Positions 8,412 to 16,972 of a DNA stretch of 64,000 bases are shown here, one piece after another. The stretch's first letter is position 1. Every line of letters starts with the position of its first letter. The notes under the pieces were generated by a model, which saw only the letters and a list, made by a program, of their open reading frames with translations, did no database searches and was not told the origin of the DNA. The stretch lies in assembly GCA_029562975.1 (NCBI GenBank), contig JAKQTR010000037.1, forward strand, positions 124,001 through 188,000, in the 5' to 3' direction. The position numbers and the translations under genes are program-made. Origin of the DNA: Acidobacteriota bacterium (lineage in GTDB: Bacteria; Acidobacteriota; Vicinamibacteria; Vicinamibacterales; JAKQTR01).

Positions 8412-9785
8412 TCAGTGCGGCAGCCCGAAGACGAAGTACGTCAGGCAGAGGAGGGCGAGCGCCACGCTGCCCCGGCTGAGTTCGCGCGCGCGGCCGGCCG
8501 CGATCTTCGCCGCCGGGTAGAGCACGAGCCCGGCGGTCAGGCCGTTCGCGATGTTGTAGGTGAACACCATGAGCGCGATGCACGCAAACGCCGGGAGCGC
8601 CTCGGTCAGGTCGTCGAAGTCGATCTTCCGGACGGACCCGAGCATCAGCATGCCAACGGCCACGAGCGCCGGTCCGTACGCGTAGCCCGATTGCTGGAGC
8701 GGGCCGGCCAGCGGCAGCAGGAACAGCGACGCCAGGAACAGCAACCCGGTGACGACGGCCGCCAGCCCCGTGCGCGCGCCTTCGCGGATGCCGGCCGCGG
8801 ACTCGATGTACGCGCCGCTGGTCGACGATCCGACGAGCGACGCGAACACGCACGCCAGCGCGTCGACCAGCATCGGCTTCTCCACCTGCGGGAAGTTGCC
8901 GTCCTCGTCGAGCATGCCGCCCGCGGCCCCCACGCCGACCAGCGTCCCGAGCGTGTCGAGAAACGACATGAGCACCAGCGTCAGCAGGACCGGCAGGAAG
9001 CTCAGCCGCAGCACGCCCGCAACGTCCAGGTGGAGCGCGATCGGCGCGAGCGTGTACTCGCCCGTGAACGGCAGCGCCACGAGCGAGTCCGGCGCGGGGG
9101 TGAAGCCCATGGCTGACCCGGCCGCGGCCGCAGCGGCCATGCCAATCAGGATCGCCCCGTTGACCTTCCGCATCATCAGCCCGGCGATGGCGACGAAGCC
9201 TCCGACGGCCAGCAGGACCTGCGGATCGTGGAAGGCGCCGATCTTGAGCGGCACGTCCGGGGCCCTCAGCAGCGTCTGCCCGGGGACCGCCAGCGCCGAC
9301 GCGGGCAGGCCTGCCGCGCCGCTTGTGACGATGCCGGTTTCGTAGAGGCCGATGAGCGCGAGGAACAGGCCGATGCCGGCCGCGAAGCTGTGCTTGAGGC
9401 TCGGCGAAATCGCGTGGGCCAGCTTGGATCGCACCTGGAGCGCGGTCAGCAGGAGGAAGATGAGGCCCGCCACGAACACCGAGCCGAGGCGCTGCTCCCA
9501 CGTCGCGCCGAGGGCCATCAGGCCGAACGCGATGAAGGCGTTCTCGCCCATGTAGGGCGCGACGGCAATCGGCCGGTTCGCGTACAGGCCCATCAGGATC
9601 GAGCCGAACGCCGCGCTCAGGATCGTGGCCACGGTGCCGGGGCCGACGGGGATCCCCGCGGCGCTGAGGATGGCCGGGTTCACCACGATGATGTAGGCCA
9701 TCGTGACGAAGGTCGTGACGCCGCCGAGCACCTCGCGGCGCACGGACGACCCGCGGCTGGCGATGGCGAAGAACCGGTTCAACAC
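8412..9785 (-). CDS. NCS2-family purine (guanine/hypoxanthine-type) permease
   Basis: A 457-residue inner-membrane transporter of the AzgA/PbuG-like NCS2 branch. I start at the GTG at 9785, where GGAG lies seven bases upstream and the protein begins VLNRFFAIASRGSSVRREVLGG, as in PbuG-type proteins; the longer upstream frame is low-complexity. Family motifs are GGVTTFVTMAYIIVVNP, the substrate-site APYMGENAFIAFGL, SPSLKHSFAAGIGLFLA, SFLDTLGTLVG and ESAAGIREGARTGLAAVV. These motifs are typical of proton-coupled uptake of hypoxanthine, guanine or adenine. The following small gene on the same strand lies upstream (9886-10194) with a 100-bp gap. Confidence 0.9.
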   Translation of the reverse strand: MLNRFFAIASRGSSVRREVLGGVTTFVTMAYIIVVNPAILSAAGIPVGPGTVATILSAAFGSILMGLYANRPIAVAPYMGENAFIAFGLMALGATWEQRLGSVFVAGLIFLLLTALQVRSKLAHAISPSLKHSFAAGIGLFLALIGLYETGIVTSGAAGLPASALAVPGQTLLRAPDVPLKIGAFHDPQVLLAVGGFVAIAGLMMRKVNGAILIGMAAAAAAGSAMGFTPAPDSLVALPFTGEYTLAPIALHLDVAGVLRLSFLPVLLTLVLMSFLDTLGTLVGVGAAGGMLDEDGNFPQVEKPMLVDALACVFASLVGSSTSGAYIESAAGIREGARTGLAAVVTGLLFLASLFLLPLAGPLQQSGYAYGPALVAVGMLMLGSVRKIDFDDLTEALPAFACIALMVFTYNIANGLTAGLVLYPAAKIAAGRARELSRGSVALALLCLTYFVFGLPH

Positions 9786-9885
9786 GGGCGCACTCCGCCG
9801 GGCCCGGGAAGGCGGCGCGGCCGAGTCGGAGCCGGGATCGGGCCGGGGCCAGGCCGCGCGCCGCCTGGCGCGCCGCCGCGCGGCG

Positions 9886-10194
9886 TCATGCGGGGCCGCG
9901 GCGGATGCGTTCGATCTTTCCGTCGCGCTCCGAGGCCAGGCGTTCGCGCTCGCGCCGGTACTGCGCTTCCAGCTCCGCGCGCGCCTCGGGTTCGAGGGTG
10001 CGCCGCATGGACGACTGGTGGAGCACCTCGCACTCGGCGGACTTGGCCTCGTAGAAGCTCCGCACCTCGGCAATCTCGGCGCGCTGGCGCGGTGTCAGCG
10101 GCGCCAGGCCGCCCCCGGATTCGGCGTCCTGCTTCCGCAGCCGTTCCATCGCCAGCTCGTACGCGCTCTTCGGGCCGTCGTCTTCCGCGCTCAT
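9886..10194 (-). CDS. Small charged coiled-coil protein of unknown function
   Basis: A 102-residue protein starting [19 protein letters not shown]. About 40% of residues are charged, and residues about 36-95 form one long predicted helix ([20 protein letters not shown], then [18 protein letters not shown]), so a coiled coil is likely. No signal peptide, membrane segment or Cys cluster is visible beyond a single Cys in AECEVLH. Codon use and frame integrity look real. The start diverges from msrA (157 bp between starts). It is probably cytoplasmic; the role is unknown and I make no function claim. Confidence 0.7.
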   Translation of the reverse strand: MSAEDDGPKSAYELAMERLRKQDAESGGGLAPLTPRQRAEIAEVRSFYEAKSAECEVLHQSSMRRTLEPEARAELEAQYRRERERLASERDGKIERIRRGPA

Positions 10195-10351
10195 GAGGGG
10201 GATGATACCCCGGCGACACGGGGCCGGGCCTCGATTTCTGCGCGTGGCACGACGGCCGTGCCCCGCGCGGCCATCGGGGCCTGAGCCCGGACGCGAGACG
10301 GCCGAGATCCAATCCCGGAGGCGGAGCGTCATAGAAGACAGGAGCAGGCTC

Positions 10352-10987
10352 ATGCGCAGGAAGCCGGATGCGGCGGTGATGGTGAAGCCCGAGGACGCGC
10401 TGACGGGGCGCGCGACGCCCATGCCGGTGCCCGCGCGGCACGCGGTGCTCGGGACGCCCATGGCCCCGCCGTTCCCGGCCGGCCTGGAGACGGCGCTCTT
10501 CGCCCTGGGCTGCTTCTGGGGCGCGGAGCGCCGGTTCTGGCAGGTGCCCGGCGTCTACACGACGGCCGCGGGCTACGCCGGGGGGTTCACGCCGAATCCG
10601 ACCTACCAGGACGTGTGCACCGGCCTCACCGGCCACGCCGAGTCCGTGCTGATCGTCTTCGATCCGGCCGCGGTGTCCTTCGAGGCGCTCCTTCGGGTCT
10701 TCTGGGAGAGCCACGACCCGACGCAGGGCATGCGCCAGGGCGCCGATGCGGGCACCCAGTACCGCTCGGCGATCTACGGCGCGACGGAGGCGCAGCTCGT
10801 CGCGGCGCGAGCCAGCCGCGACGCGTACCAGGCGCGGCTTCGGGCGGCCGGGTTCGGCCCGATTACGACGGAGATCGCCCCGGCCTCTGGTTTCTACTAC
10901 GCCGAGGAGCACCACCAGCAGTACCTGGCGAAGAACCCGAGCGGCTACTGCGGCCTCGGCGGCACGGGCGTCCGCTGCCCGTCCTAG
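10352..10987 (+). CDS. msrA: Peptide methionine-S-sulfoxide reductase MsrA
   Basis: A 211-residue enzyme that reduces the S-epimer of methionine sulfoxide in proteins. The catalytic GCFWGAE motif gives Cys54; recycling cysteines Cys200 and Cys209 sit in [14 protein letters not shown] at the C-terminus, the three-Cys arrangement of E. coli MsrA. Other motifs: [41 protein letters not shown] and AEEHHQQYL. The start ATG has GGAG seven bases upstream; the ~45-residue N-terminal extension before the catalytic domain is as in E. coli and shows no signal peptide, so it is cytoplasmic. It is a single-gene unit converging on the DUF5916 gene 51 bp away. Confidence 0.95.
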   Translation: MRRKPDAAVMVKPEDALTGRATPMPVPARHAVLGTPMAPPFPAGLETALFALGCFWGAERRFWQVPGVYTTAAGYAGGFTPNPTYQDVCTGLTGHAESVLIVFDPAAVSFEALLRVFWESHDPTQGMRQGADAGTQYRSAIYGATEAQLVAARASRDAYQARLRAAGFGPITTEIAPASGFYYAEEHHQQYLAKNPSGYCGLGGTGVRCPS

Positions 10988-11038
10988 CGCCAACGCGTGC
11001 GCGCGCGCCGGGTCGGTCGCGGCGGCCCGCTCGGGATC

Positions 11039-13402
11039 TCAGAACCTCAGCAGCCGCGTGATCTTGATCGCGAAGGACCGGTTGCTCATCTCCGATCGCC
11101 GGATGCCGAGCGTCGTGTCGCGCCCCTCGTTGTAGACGATGAACACATCGGACCCGGGCTTGAACTCCCAGCGGAACCTCAGGTTGGCGCCAACGACGCT
11201 GCCCTCGGAGTTGTACTGGAGGAGCGCCGAGAAGGCCTGCCGGGCGGACACGGCGTAGTTGATCCGGGCCGTCAGCAGCCTGGCGACGAAGGATCCTTCG
11301 GCCAGCTTCACCCAGTTGAACGACACGCCGGGTTCCACGCCGATCCGCGGGGTGATTCCCAGCCGCCCCCGGTATCCGGCCTCCCTGCGCGTGCCGCTGT
11401 AGAAGCGTCCGCCGCTCACCCACCAGCTGCCGGTCAGGCGCCTGGCCCCGCCCGTCATGTAGCGCGCCTCGAGCTCGCTGTAGCGGTAGCCCCCGACCGG
11501 GAGGACGATGCCGTCCGTGATCTCGAAGGCCTCGTCGAGCTGCTCGTACGTGTTCCGGCCCTCGAGGCGCCACTCGTCGCCGTTCTGCAGCTCCACGCCG
11601 GCCTCGGCGCGGATCTCCTGCGTCTCCAGGCGCCCGGCCGTGTTGGCGAATCGGTCCGCCGCGGCCTCGAAGCTGAGCTTCCGGATTGTCGACGCGTTCG
11701 CCGGGCGCGGACTGAACCGGACCATGCCGAAGTTCCGCCGGAAGTCCTCCCGGCGAAGGAACCCCGCCTCGGGCCGGAAGTTCTTTTCGACCACGAGGTG
11801 CTCGGCCGCGGCGCCGTACCGGTCGCCCATCCACTCGGCCCGGGCGAGGTAGCTGGCGTCGTTGCCGCGCACGCCGGCCGTGCGCGTCCGCGCCGCGTAG
11901 GCGTTGAGCGTCAGGTGTTTCAGGAACGTGAACGCCGCGTCGGCGCCCGCGGCCTGGTTCGAGCCGCCGGCGGCGGGGACGTGCGATCGGTTCGTGAAGA
12001 GAACGCCGACGCTGCTCTGCTTCAGGATGTCGCGTTTGAGCCGGACGACGGAAAAGGCGGTGGCCGGATCGCCGCTCGCCGGCGCCCGGCGCTGCCCGAT
12101 GCCCAGCGCGCCGATCGTGTACGCCCCGACCCGGCCCGTGAGGCGCGCGCCGCCCGCGATGGGCACGCTCCCCGTCTCCTCGCCGTCCGCGGTCTCGTAC
12201 AGGCCGATCCTCCGGCTGTAGAACAGAATGGGCGTGTTGTTCGGCGGCCCCTGGGACATGCCGCCGCGCGGGCTGACGCTGGCGCCGCCGAAAGCGAAGA
12301 TGCCCGCGCCCTCGAGGAAGAAGTCGCGCCGCTCGGGGAAGAAGAGCGAGTAGCGCGTCAGGTTGACCTGCTGCTCGTCGTCCTCAACCTGGGCGAAGTC
12401 CGTGTTCACGGTCACGTCGGCGACGAGGCCGTTGCCGAAGGTCTTCTTCACGTCGACGCCGGCGGCGGCGGCCGCGTCGTTGCGGAAGGGCGCCGCGGCG
12501 CCGAGATCGGATTCCACCTTGCCGAGCGCGAACGGCTTCACGTCGAGGCTGAGCCCGCTCTTCGGCGCCTCGAGCCCGACGAGCGTGGCGGCCTGCGACA
12601 CGCGCGTCATCGCGCGGTAGGCGAACGCCGCGGGCATGGGCGTCACGTACGAGAGCTCGTTGATGCCCCGTGCGACGCGCCGGATCTGCACGCCCCACTC
12701 CTGCGGGCCCGGCGCCGGGTACCGCAGCGAGCGGAACGGGATTGCCATCTCGAGCGTCCATCCCCGGTCGAACCGCCTGGCGCGCACGTCCCACACGGTG
12801 TTCCAGTCGCGGTTCAGGTCGCGCTCGTCGGTCACGAGCGTGTCTCCCACGGCGCCGAGGGGGTTCGTCTGGAACATGAAGCCGTTCCGGCGGTCGTGGA
12901 ACGTGTCGAACAGGACGGCGAAGTTGTCGTTCTGGAAGAGGGCCATGCCGTCCCGGCGCAGCTCGTTGGCGACGATGCGCGACGGATCGTCGCTCCAGCA
13001 GCGCGCGGCGACGTAGATGTACCTGTCGTCGTAGAAGAGCCACGCGTCGGTCTTCTGCGTGGCGGGCTGCCCCTCGCGAGGCTCCTGCTGCAGGAAGCCG
13101 TCGATGGCCGGAATGCGCGCGTAGAGGCTCTCGTCGAGGGCGCCGTCAATGGCGATCGCGTCCGAGATGCGCGTCGCGCGCACGGTGACGCGGCCGTCGG
13201 CGCCGCGGACGACGGCCGGGGCCGCGCCTGGTCCCGGCGCCGCCGGCGCGGCGCCTGCGCCCTCGGGAGTCGGCGCGGCGGCCAAGGCCGCCGCGCCGGC
13301 CGGCTCCTGTGCCGAGGCCGCTGGCGGCGCCCACGCGCACGCCAGGGCGGCCAGCGCCGCCGCGCGCAGCCCGGTTCGAACGAGGATGAAAACCCGCGGC
13401 AC
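11039..13402 (-). CDS. Exported CBM9-like + DUF5916 outer-membrane-type protein
   Basis: A 787-residue protein. The GTG at 13402 is preferred because GGAAG lies five bases upstream; another GTG four codons earlier has none. A signal peptide (FILVRTGLRAAALAALACAW, cleaved near AASA/QEP) is followed by an Ala/Pro-rich linker, then a CBM9-like beta-sandwich (IAIDGALDESLYARIP, FYDDRYIYVAARC, DNFAVLFDTFHDRRNGF, WTLEMAIPFRSLRY) at about 75-260, then the DUF5916 region with alternating beta strands to the end. Its end FVIYNEGRDTTLG...SNRSFAIKITRLLRF finishes on aromatic Phe, like outer-membrane barrels. DUF5916 proteins are common and uncharacterised in Acidobacteriota and Bacteroidota. The barrel placement is inferred. 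Confidence 0.85.
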   Translation of the reverse strand: MPRVFILVRTGLRAAALAALACAWAPPAASAQEPAGAAALAAAPTPEGAGAAPAAPGPGAAPAVVRGADGRVTVRATRISDAIAIDGALDESLYARIPAIDGFLQQEPREGQPATQKTDAWLFYDDRYIYVAARCWSDDPSRIVANELRRDGMALFQNDNFAVLFDTFHDRRNGFMFQTNPLGAVGDTLVTDERDLNRDWNTVWDVRARRFDRGWTLEMAIPFRSLRYPAPGPQEWGVQIRRVARGINELSYVTPMPAAFAYRAMTRVSQAATLVGLEAPKSGLSLDVKPFALGKVESDLGAAAPFRNDAAAAAGVDVKKTFGNGLVADVTVNTDFAQVEDDEQQVNLTRYSLFFPERRDFFLEGAGIFAFGGASVSPRGGMSQGPPNNTPILFYSRRIGLYETADGEETGSVPIAGGARLTGRVGAYTIGALGIGQRRAPASGDPATAFSVVRLKRDILKQSSVGVLFTNRSHVPAAGGSNQAAGADAAFTFLKHLTLNAYAARTRTAGVRGNDASYLARAEWMGDRYGAAAEHLVVEKNFRPEAGFLRREDFRRNFGMVRFSPRPANASTIRKLSFEAAADRFANTAGRLETQEIRAEAGVELQNGDEWRLEGRNTYEQLDEAFEITDGIVLPVGGYRYSELEARYMTGGARRLTGSWWVSGGRFYSGTRREAGYRGRLGITPRIGVEPGVSFNWVKLAEGSFVARLLTARINYAVSARQAFSALLQYNSEGSVVGANLRFRWEFKPGSDVFIVYNEGRDTTLGIRRSEMSNRSFAIKITRLLRF

Positions 13403-13753
13403 GTGATCTTCCACGCCGAGACGGCAGCCCCTAATCCTACCGCCAAACCGGCCCGCCGCTCCGCAATCGTGACGGGACCGTTCGCGCCTGCACCTGGCGG
13501 CTGTCCGCGAGCCGGGCCGGGCGGGCCGCCAGGGCCCTCAAGGCTCCCGAGGCCGTCGAGGCGAACCGGCCGGCGCGGCGCCGGGCCGGCTGCCGCCGTC
13601 GTGCCGCGGATTGCCGCTGTGGGTCGGCTCAGCACGGCATCCGTCCGAACACCTGATGCGGACAGCCGCCGCGCCGGCCGCTCGGATTCCGGCTAAGATG
13701 TGCCGATTGGATCTGCCCCCTGGCGCCCGTTGCCGCGGGCGGGGAGTGTCTTT
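13403..13753. other. Intergenic region between divergent DUF5916 and TonB-receptor genes
   Basis: No gene is supported in these 351 bp. The minus strand carries TAGGAT at 13435-13440 (possible -10 for the DUF5916 gene) and the plus strand TAAGAT at 13694-13699 (possible -10 for the receptor gene). Neither has a convincing -35 at 16-18 bp. Confidence 0.4.
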
Positions 13754-15964
13754 ATGCCGACAAGACGCCGCCTGGGTCCGCTGCTGGTCTGCTTCGCCGC
13801 GGCCATTCTCGCCTGCGGCGCTCCGGCCTGGGCCATCGAAGGCCGCGTAATCGACAGGCGGACGGGCGAGGCGGTGCGCGGGGCCGAGGTCACCATTCTT
13901 GGCCGGACCGGCGCCGTGTTCACGGACGCGGAGGGCCGCTTCACGTGGAGGCCCGACCCGAGGCCGCCCTTCGAGGTCCTGGTGATCCTTCCGGGGGAGC
14001 GCTTCACGCGGCCGGTCCTCATCGACGCCCTTCCGGAGTCGGGCCCGCTCATCGTCGGCATCTCGCCGCTCGTCGACGAGACGGTGACCGTGACCGCGGG
14101 CGCGGCTCCTGACATCGAGGCCACGCTCGGCAGCGCGACGTCGTTCGTGCCGGCGCGGGACATCGTGAGCCGGCAGCCCGCCAACCTGACGCAGGCGCTC
14201 GAGGGCGTGGCCGGCGTGTCGAGCGTCTCCGAGGGCCATGCGGCCGTGCCGGCCATCCGCGGTTTGGCGCGCGGCCGCACGCTCGTCCTCATCGACGGCG
14301 CGCGGGTCACGAGCGACCGGCGCGTGGGGCCGAGCGCGACGTTCCTCGATCCGTTCGTGCTGGACGGCGTGGAAGTGGCGCGCGGGCCGGGTTCGGTGGC
14401 GTACGGATCGGACGCCTTCGGCGGCGTGATCTACGCCCGCACGCGCCGGGTGGCCCCGGGCTCGCCGCTCGCGGTGCGCCTGGTCGGCGCCGTCGGCTCG
14501 GGCGTGCCGCAGCAGCGCGCGGCGGCCGAGATCAGCAAGGGCGTCGCGAAGGGCGGGTTCCTGTTCCAGGCGCACGCTCGCAGCTTCGACGACTACAACA
14601 GCCCCGCCGGGGAGGTGTTCAACTCCGGCGCGGCCGATCGCGGCTTCCTGGCGCGCGGCGAGCACCAGGTCGGAAGGGGCATCCTGAGCCTGTCCTGGCA
14701 GAGCGACTTCGGCCGCGACATCGAGCGCCCGCGCACCAACTCGCGCACGGTGCGCTTCGTCTATCCCGTCGAGGACTCGCACCGCATCGGCGCCGCCTAC
14801 GATCTCCGCCAGGCCGGCGGCTTCGAACGCATCGTCCTGAGCGCGTTCGGCGGCCGGTACCGGCAGATGACCGATCAGGACCGCTTCGCCACGGCGTCCA
14901 AGGGCCGGTCGCTCGAGCGCGCCGACTACGCCGCCGACGACTTCCAGATTCGCGGCACCGCCGAGCGGCTGGCCGGCAACGCGCGCGTCGAGTTCGGCGT
15001 CGATGTCAACGGGCGCGTCGGCGTGCGGGCCACCGACACGGTGCGGCAGTACGGCCTCACGGGCGCGGTGACGAGCGACGTCGTGACCCTGTCGATCGAC
15101 AACGCGCGGCGGATCGACGCGGGCGCGTACGCCACGCTCGAGGCGGCCCTCGTCCCCGGGGCGATCGTCGGCGCCGGCATCCGCGCGGACCGCGTGTCCA
15201 CCAGGAACATCGGCGGGTACTTCGGCGACTGGTCCACGGCCCACGGCGCCTTGTCGGGCAGCGCGTCGCTCGCCGTCGGCCTCGGAAAGGGCCTGGCGCT
15301 GACGGGCCAGATCGGAACCGGGTTCCGCGACCCGACGGTCTCGGACCGGTACTACCGCGGCCCGACGGGGCGGGGATTCATCACGGGCAACCCCGATCTC
15401 GACCCCGAGCGCAGCATCCAGCTCGACGCCGGCCTGCGCTACACCTCGGCGCGCGTGCGCGCGGGGCTGTCGGCCTTCCAGTACCGCATCAACGACCTCA
15501 TCGAGCGCTACTCGACCTCGACGGATTATTTCTTCTTCCGCAACCGCGGCCGGGCCAGGGTCCGCGGCGTCGAGGCCGAGCTGCACGCGTCGCTTCCGGG
15601 CGGCCTCGAGCTCGAGGCGACGGGCGCGCTCACGCGGGGCCTGGCGCTGGACGACCGGACGGCGCTTGACGACATGCCGCCCGCCACGATCACCGCGGGC
15701 CTGCGGCGGGCTGTCGCGTCACGGGGCTACGTCCGGGTGCGAGGCGCGTTCTTCGCGAAGGACGACAGGCCGGGGCCTACCGAGATCGTGATGCCCGGCT
15801 ACACGCTGCTCGACGCGCTCGGCGGCGTGTCGCTGTCGAAGTCGCTTGACCTCAATCTCTCCATCCGGAACCTGCTCGATCGGACGTATCCGGTGAGCCC
15901 GGACGCGCGCGCAGTCCTCGCGCCGGGCCTGCACGGCGTGCTCACGATTGCCGCGCGGTTCTGA
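13754..15964 (+). CDS. TonB-dependent outer-membrane receptor
   Basis: A 736-residue protein. The ATG at 13754 has GGGGAG seven bases upstream and a signal peptide (PLLVCFAAAILACGAPAWA). A carboxypeptidase-regulatory-like beta domain follows (IEGRVIDRRTGEAVRGAEVTI, EGRFTWRP), then a plug domain from about 115 (VTVTAG..., NLTQALEGVAGV, AIRGLARGRTLVLIDGAR, DGVEVARGPGSVAYGSDAFGG) and a 22-strand-type barrel ending LAPGLHGVLTIAARF with terminal Phe. The RGxxxxxxxVLIDGxR and VEVxRGPxSxxYGxxAxGG plug motifs are classic. The FRDPTVSDRYYRGP and GNPDLDPERS motifs resemble siderophore, vitamin or heme receptors, but the ligand is unknown. TonB/ExbB/ExbD are not nearby. Confidence 0.9.
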   Translation: MPTRRRLGPLLVCFAAAILACGAPAWAIEGRVIDRRTGEAVRGAEVTILGRTGAVFTDAEGRFTWRPDPRPPFEVLVILPGERFTRPVLIDALPESGPLIVGISPLVDETVTVTAGAAPDIEATLGSATSFVPARDIVSRQPANLTQALEGVAGVSSVSEGHAAVPAIRGLARGRTLVLIDGARVTSDRRVGPSATFLDPFVLDGVEVARGPGSVAYGSDAFGGVIYARTRRVAPGSPLAVRLVGAVGSGVPQQRAAAEISKGVAKGGFLFQAHARSFDDYNSPAGEVFNSGAADRGFLARGEHQVGRGILSLSWQSDFGRDIERPRTNSRTVRFVYPVEDSHRIGAAYDLRQAGGFERIVLSAFGGRYRQMTDQDRFATASKGRSLERADYAADDFQIRGTAERLAGNARVEFGVDVNGRVGVRATDTVRQYGLTGAVTSDVVTLSIDNARRIDAGAYATLEAALVPGAIVGAGIRADRVSTRNIGGYFGDWSTAHGALSGSASLAVGLGKGLALTGQIGTGFRDPTVSDRYYRGPTGRGFITGNPDLDPERSIQLDAGLRYTSARVRAGLSAFQYRINDLIERYSTSTDYFFFRNRGRARVRGVEAELHASLPGGLELEATGALTRGLALDDRTALDDMPPATITAGLRRAVASRGYVRVRGAFFAKDDRPGPTEIVMPGYTLLDALGGVSLSKSLDLNLSIRNLLDRTYPVSPDARAVLAPGLHGVLTIAARF

Positions 15965-16015
15965 TGGGGCTGGCGAAGGCGGGAGCCGGGGGAAGCAGAG
16001 CGGACGCGCGGCGCG

Positions 16016-16059
16016 TCACCGGCGCCGGAGGAGGAGGGGGGAGCCTCCGGCGCCGGTGA
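16016..16059. terminator. Perfect 16-bp inverted repeat between convergent genes
   Basis: TCACCGGCGCCGGAGG (16016-16031) and its exact complement (16044-16059) enclose a purine-only 12-nt loop. It lies between the ends of the TonB receptor and the Spy-like gene, as expected for a bidirectional terminator. No T-tract follows on either strand. Confidence 0.5.
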
Positions 16060-16072
16060 TCGCCTGTCGGGA

Positions 16073-16774
16073 TCAGGCCATTTCCGGCAGGCCGAACGAC
16101 GCGCCCGGGCGCGGCTTCAGCGCGCGGGACTCCTGCGCGCCCTGCCCCTGGTTCGGGTCCGGCCTCGGTGCCCTGACGCGGCCGGGGCCGCCGGGCCCTC
16201 TGCGCGGGCCTGCCTGCAGCATCTTGCCGCGCGCGTCCCTAGCCTTCTGGACCTGCTCGGGGCTCAGCAGCGCGAGCACGTCCGCGCGGATCTTCGCCCG
16301 CAGGACCGACGCGTCTGCCTGAGCGGCGGCCACCTCGGCCGCCTTCGCGCGGATGGCCGCTTCGTCGAACGTGTCGGCCGAGACGGCCTGATGAAGCGCG
16401 GCGGACGCGGCCCCGAGGCGCTCGGCGATGGCCGTCTGCTCGTCGCGGTGCGACTCGACGACAGCCTGGACCTGCTTCCACTGCTCGTCGCTGAGGCCGG
16501 CGGCCCGCAGCTCGGGGCCGAGCATCCCGAAGGGGCCGCCCATCATGCCGCCGGGCCCGCCCGGGCCGCCGCGCAGCCACGGGCCTCTGCCCATGGCGCC
16601 CGGTCCCATCGGGCCCGGACCCTGCTGGGCGGCGGCGCCGCCGGGGATTTGTCCTTTGGCCTGTCCGGCGCGGGCCATCTGCGCGCTGGCCGCGACGCCG
16701 AGTGCGGCGGTCAGCACGGCGACGGCGGCGACGATGACGGCGGTCTTGGCGCGTTCGAGCACGGTTCCTGCCAC
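16073..16774 (-). CDS. Spy/CpxP-like periplasmic helical protein
   Basis: A 233-residue protein. The GTG at 16774 has an AGGAGG box six bases upstream; the longer frame is rejected. A signal peptide (TAVIVAAVAVLTAALGVAASAQ) is followed by a Gly/Pro/Met-rich segment (GPGPMGPGAMGRGPW and GGPGGPGGMMGGP) and a long helical domain containing two LTxxQ-type motifs: LSDEQWKQVQAVVESH (about 120) and LSPEQVQKARDARGKML (about 195). This is the Spy/CpxP family, periplasmic chaperone-like or metal/stress-sensing proteins. The C-terminus is Pro/Arg-rich. A partner sensor kinase is not in view, so a role in envelope stress is inference. Confidence 0.75.
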   Translation of the reverse strand: MAGTVLERAKTAVIVAAVAVLTAALGVAASAQMARAGQAKGQIPGGAAAQQGPGPMGPGAMGRGPWLRGGPGGPGGMMGGPFGMLGPELRAAGLSDEQWKQVQAVVESHRDEQTAIAERLGAASAALHQAVSADTFDEAAIRAKAAEVAAAQADASVLRAKIRADVLALLSPEQVQKARDARGKMLQAGPRRGPGGPGRVRAPRPDPNQGQGAQESRALKPRPGASFGLPEMA

Positions 16775-16972
16775 GGGGGACCTCCTTAGGTTTCCGTTCT
16801 TCCTGATCCAATAGACGCGAAGGACGTGGCAGGGCCGGAGCAGGCGTGTGAAATGAGTGTGGCAGGCGGCCGCGGCTCGCACGGGCGCGCCGGGCGCTGG
16901 CGGAGGCTGGCCGCCTCGGGCGTGTTCGTCCCGGCCGACGCCGCCGGCGCGTGCCCGGCCGCGGCGCGAGGC

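Noticed and set aside
9786-10073. N-terminal extension of the NCS2 permease (frame from 10073)
   Set aside because: The extension is an Arg/Ser/Ala-rich shadow of the adjacent small gene; the GTG at 9785 has a proper ribosome site.
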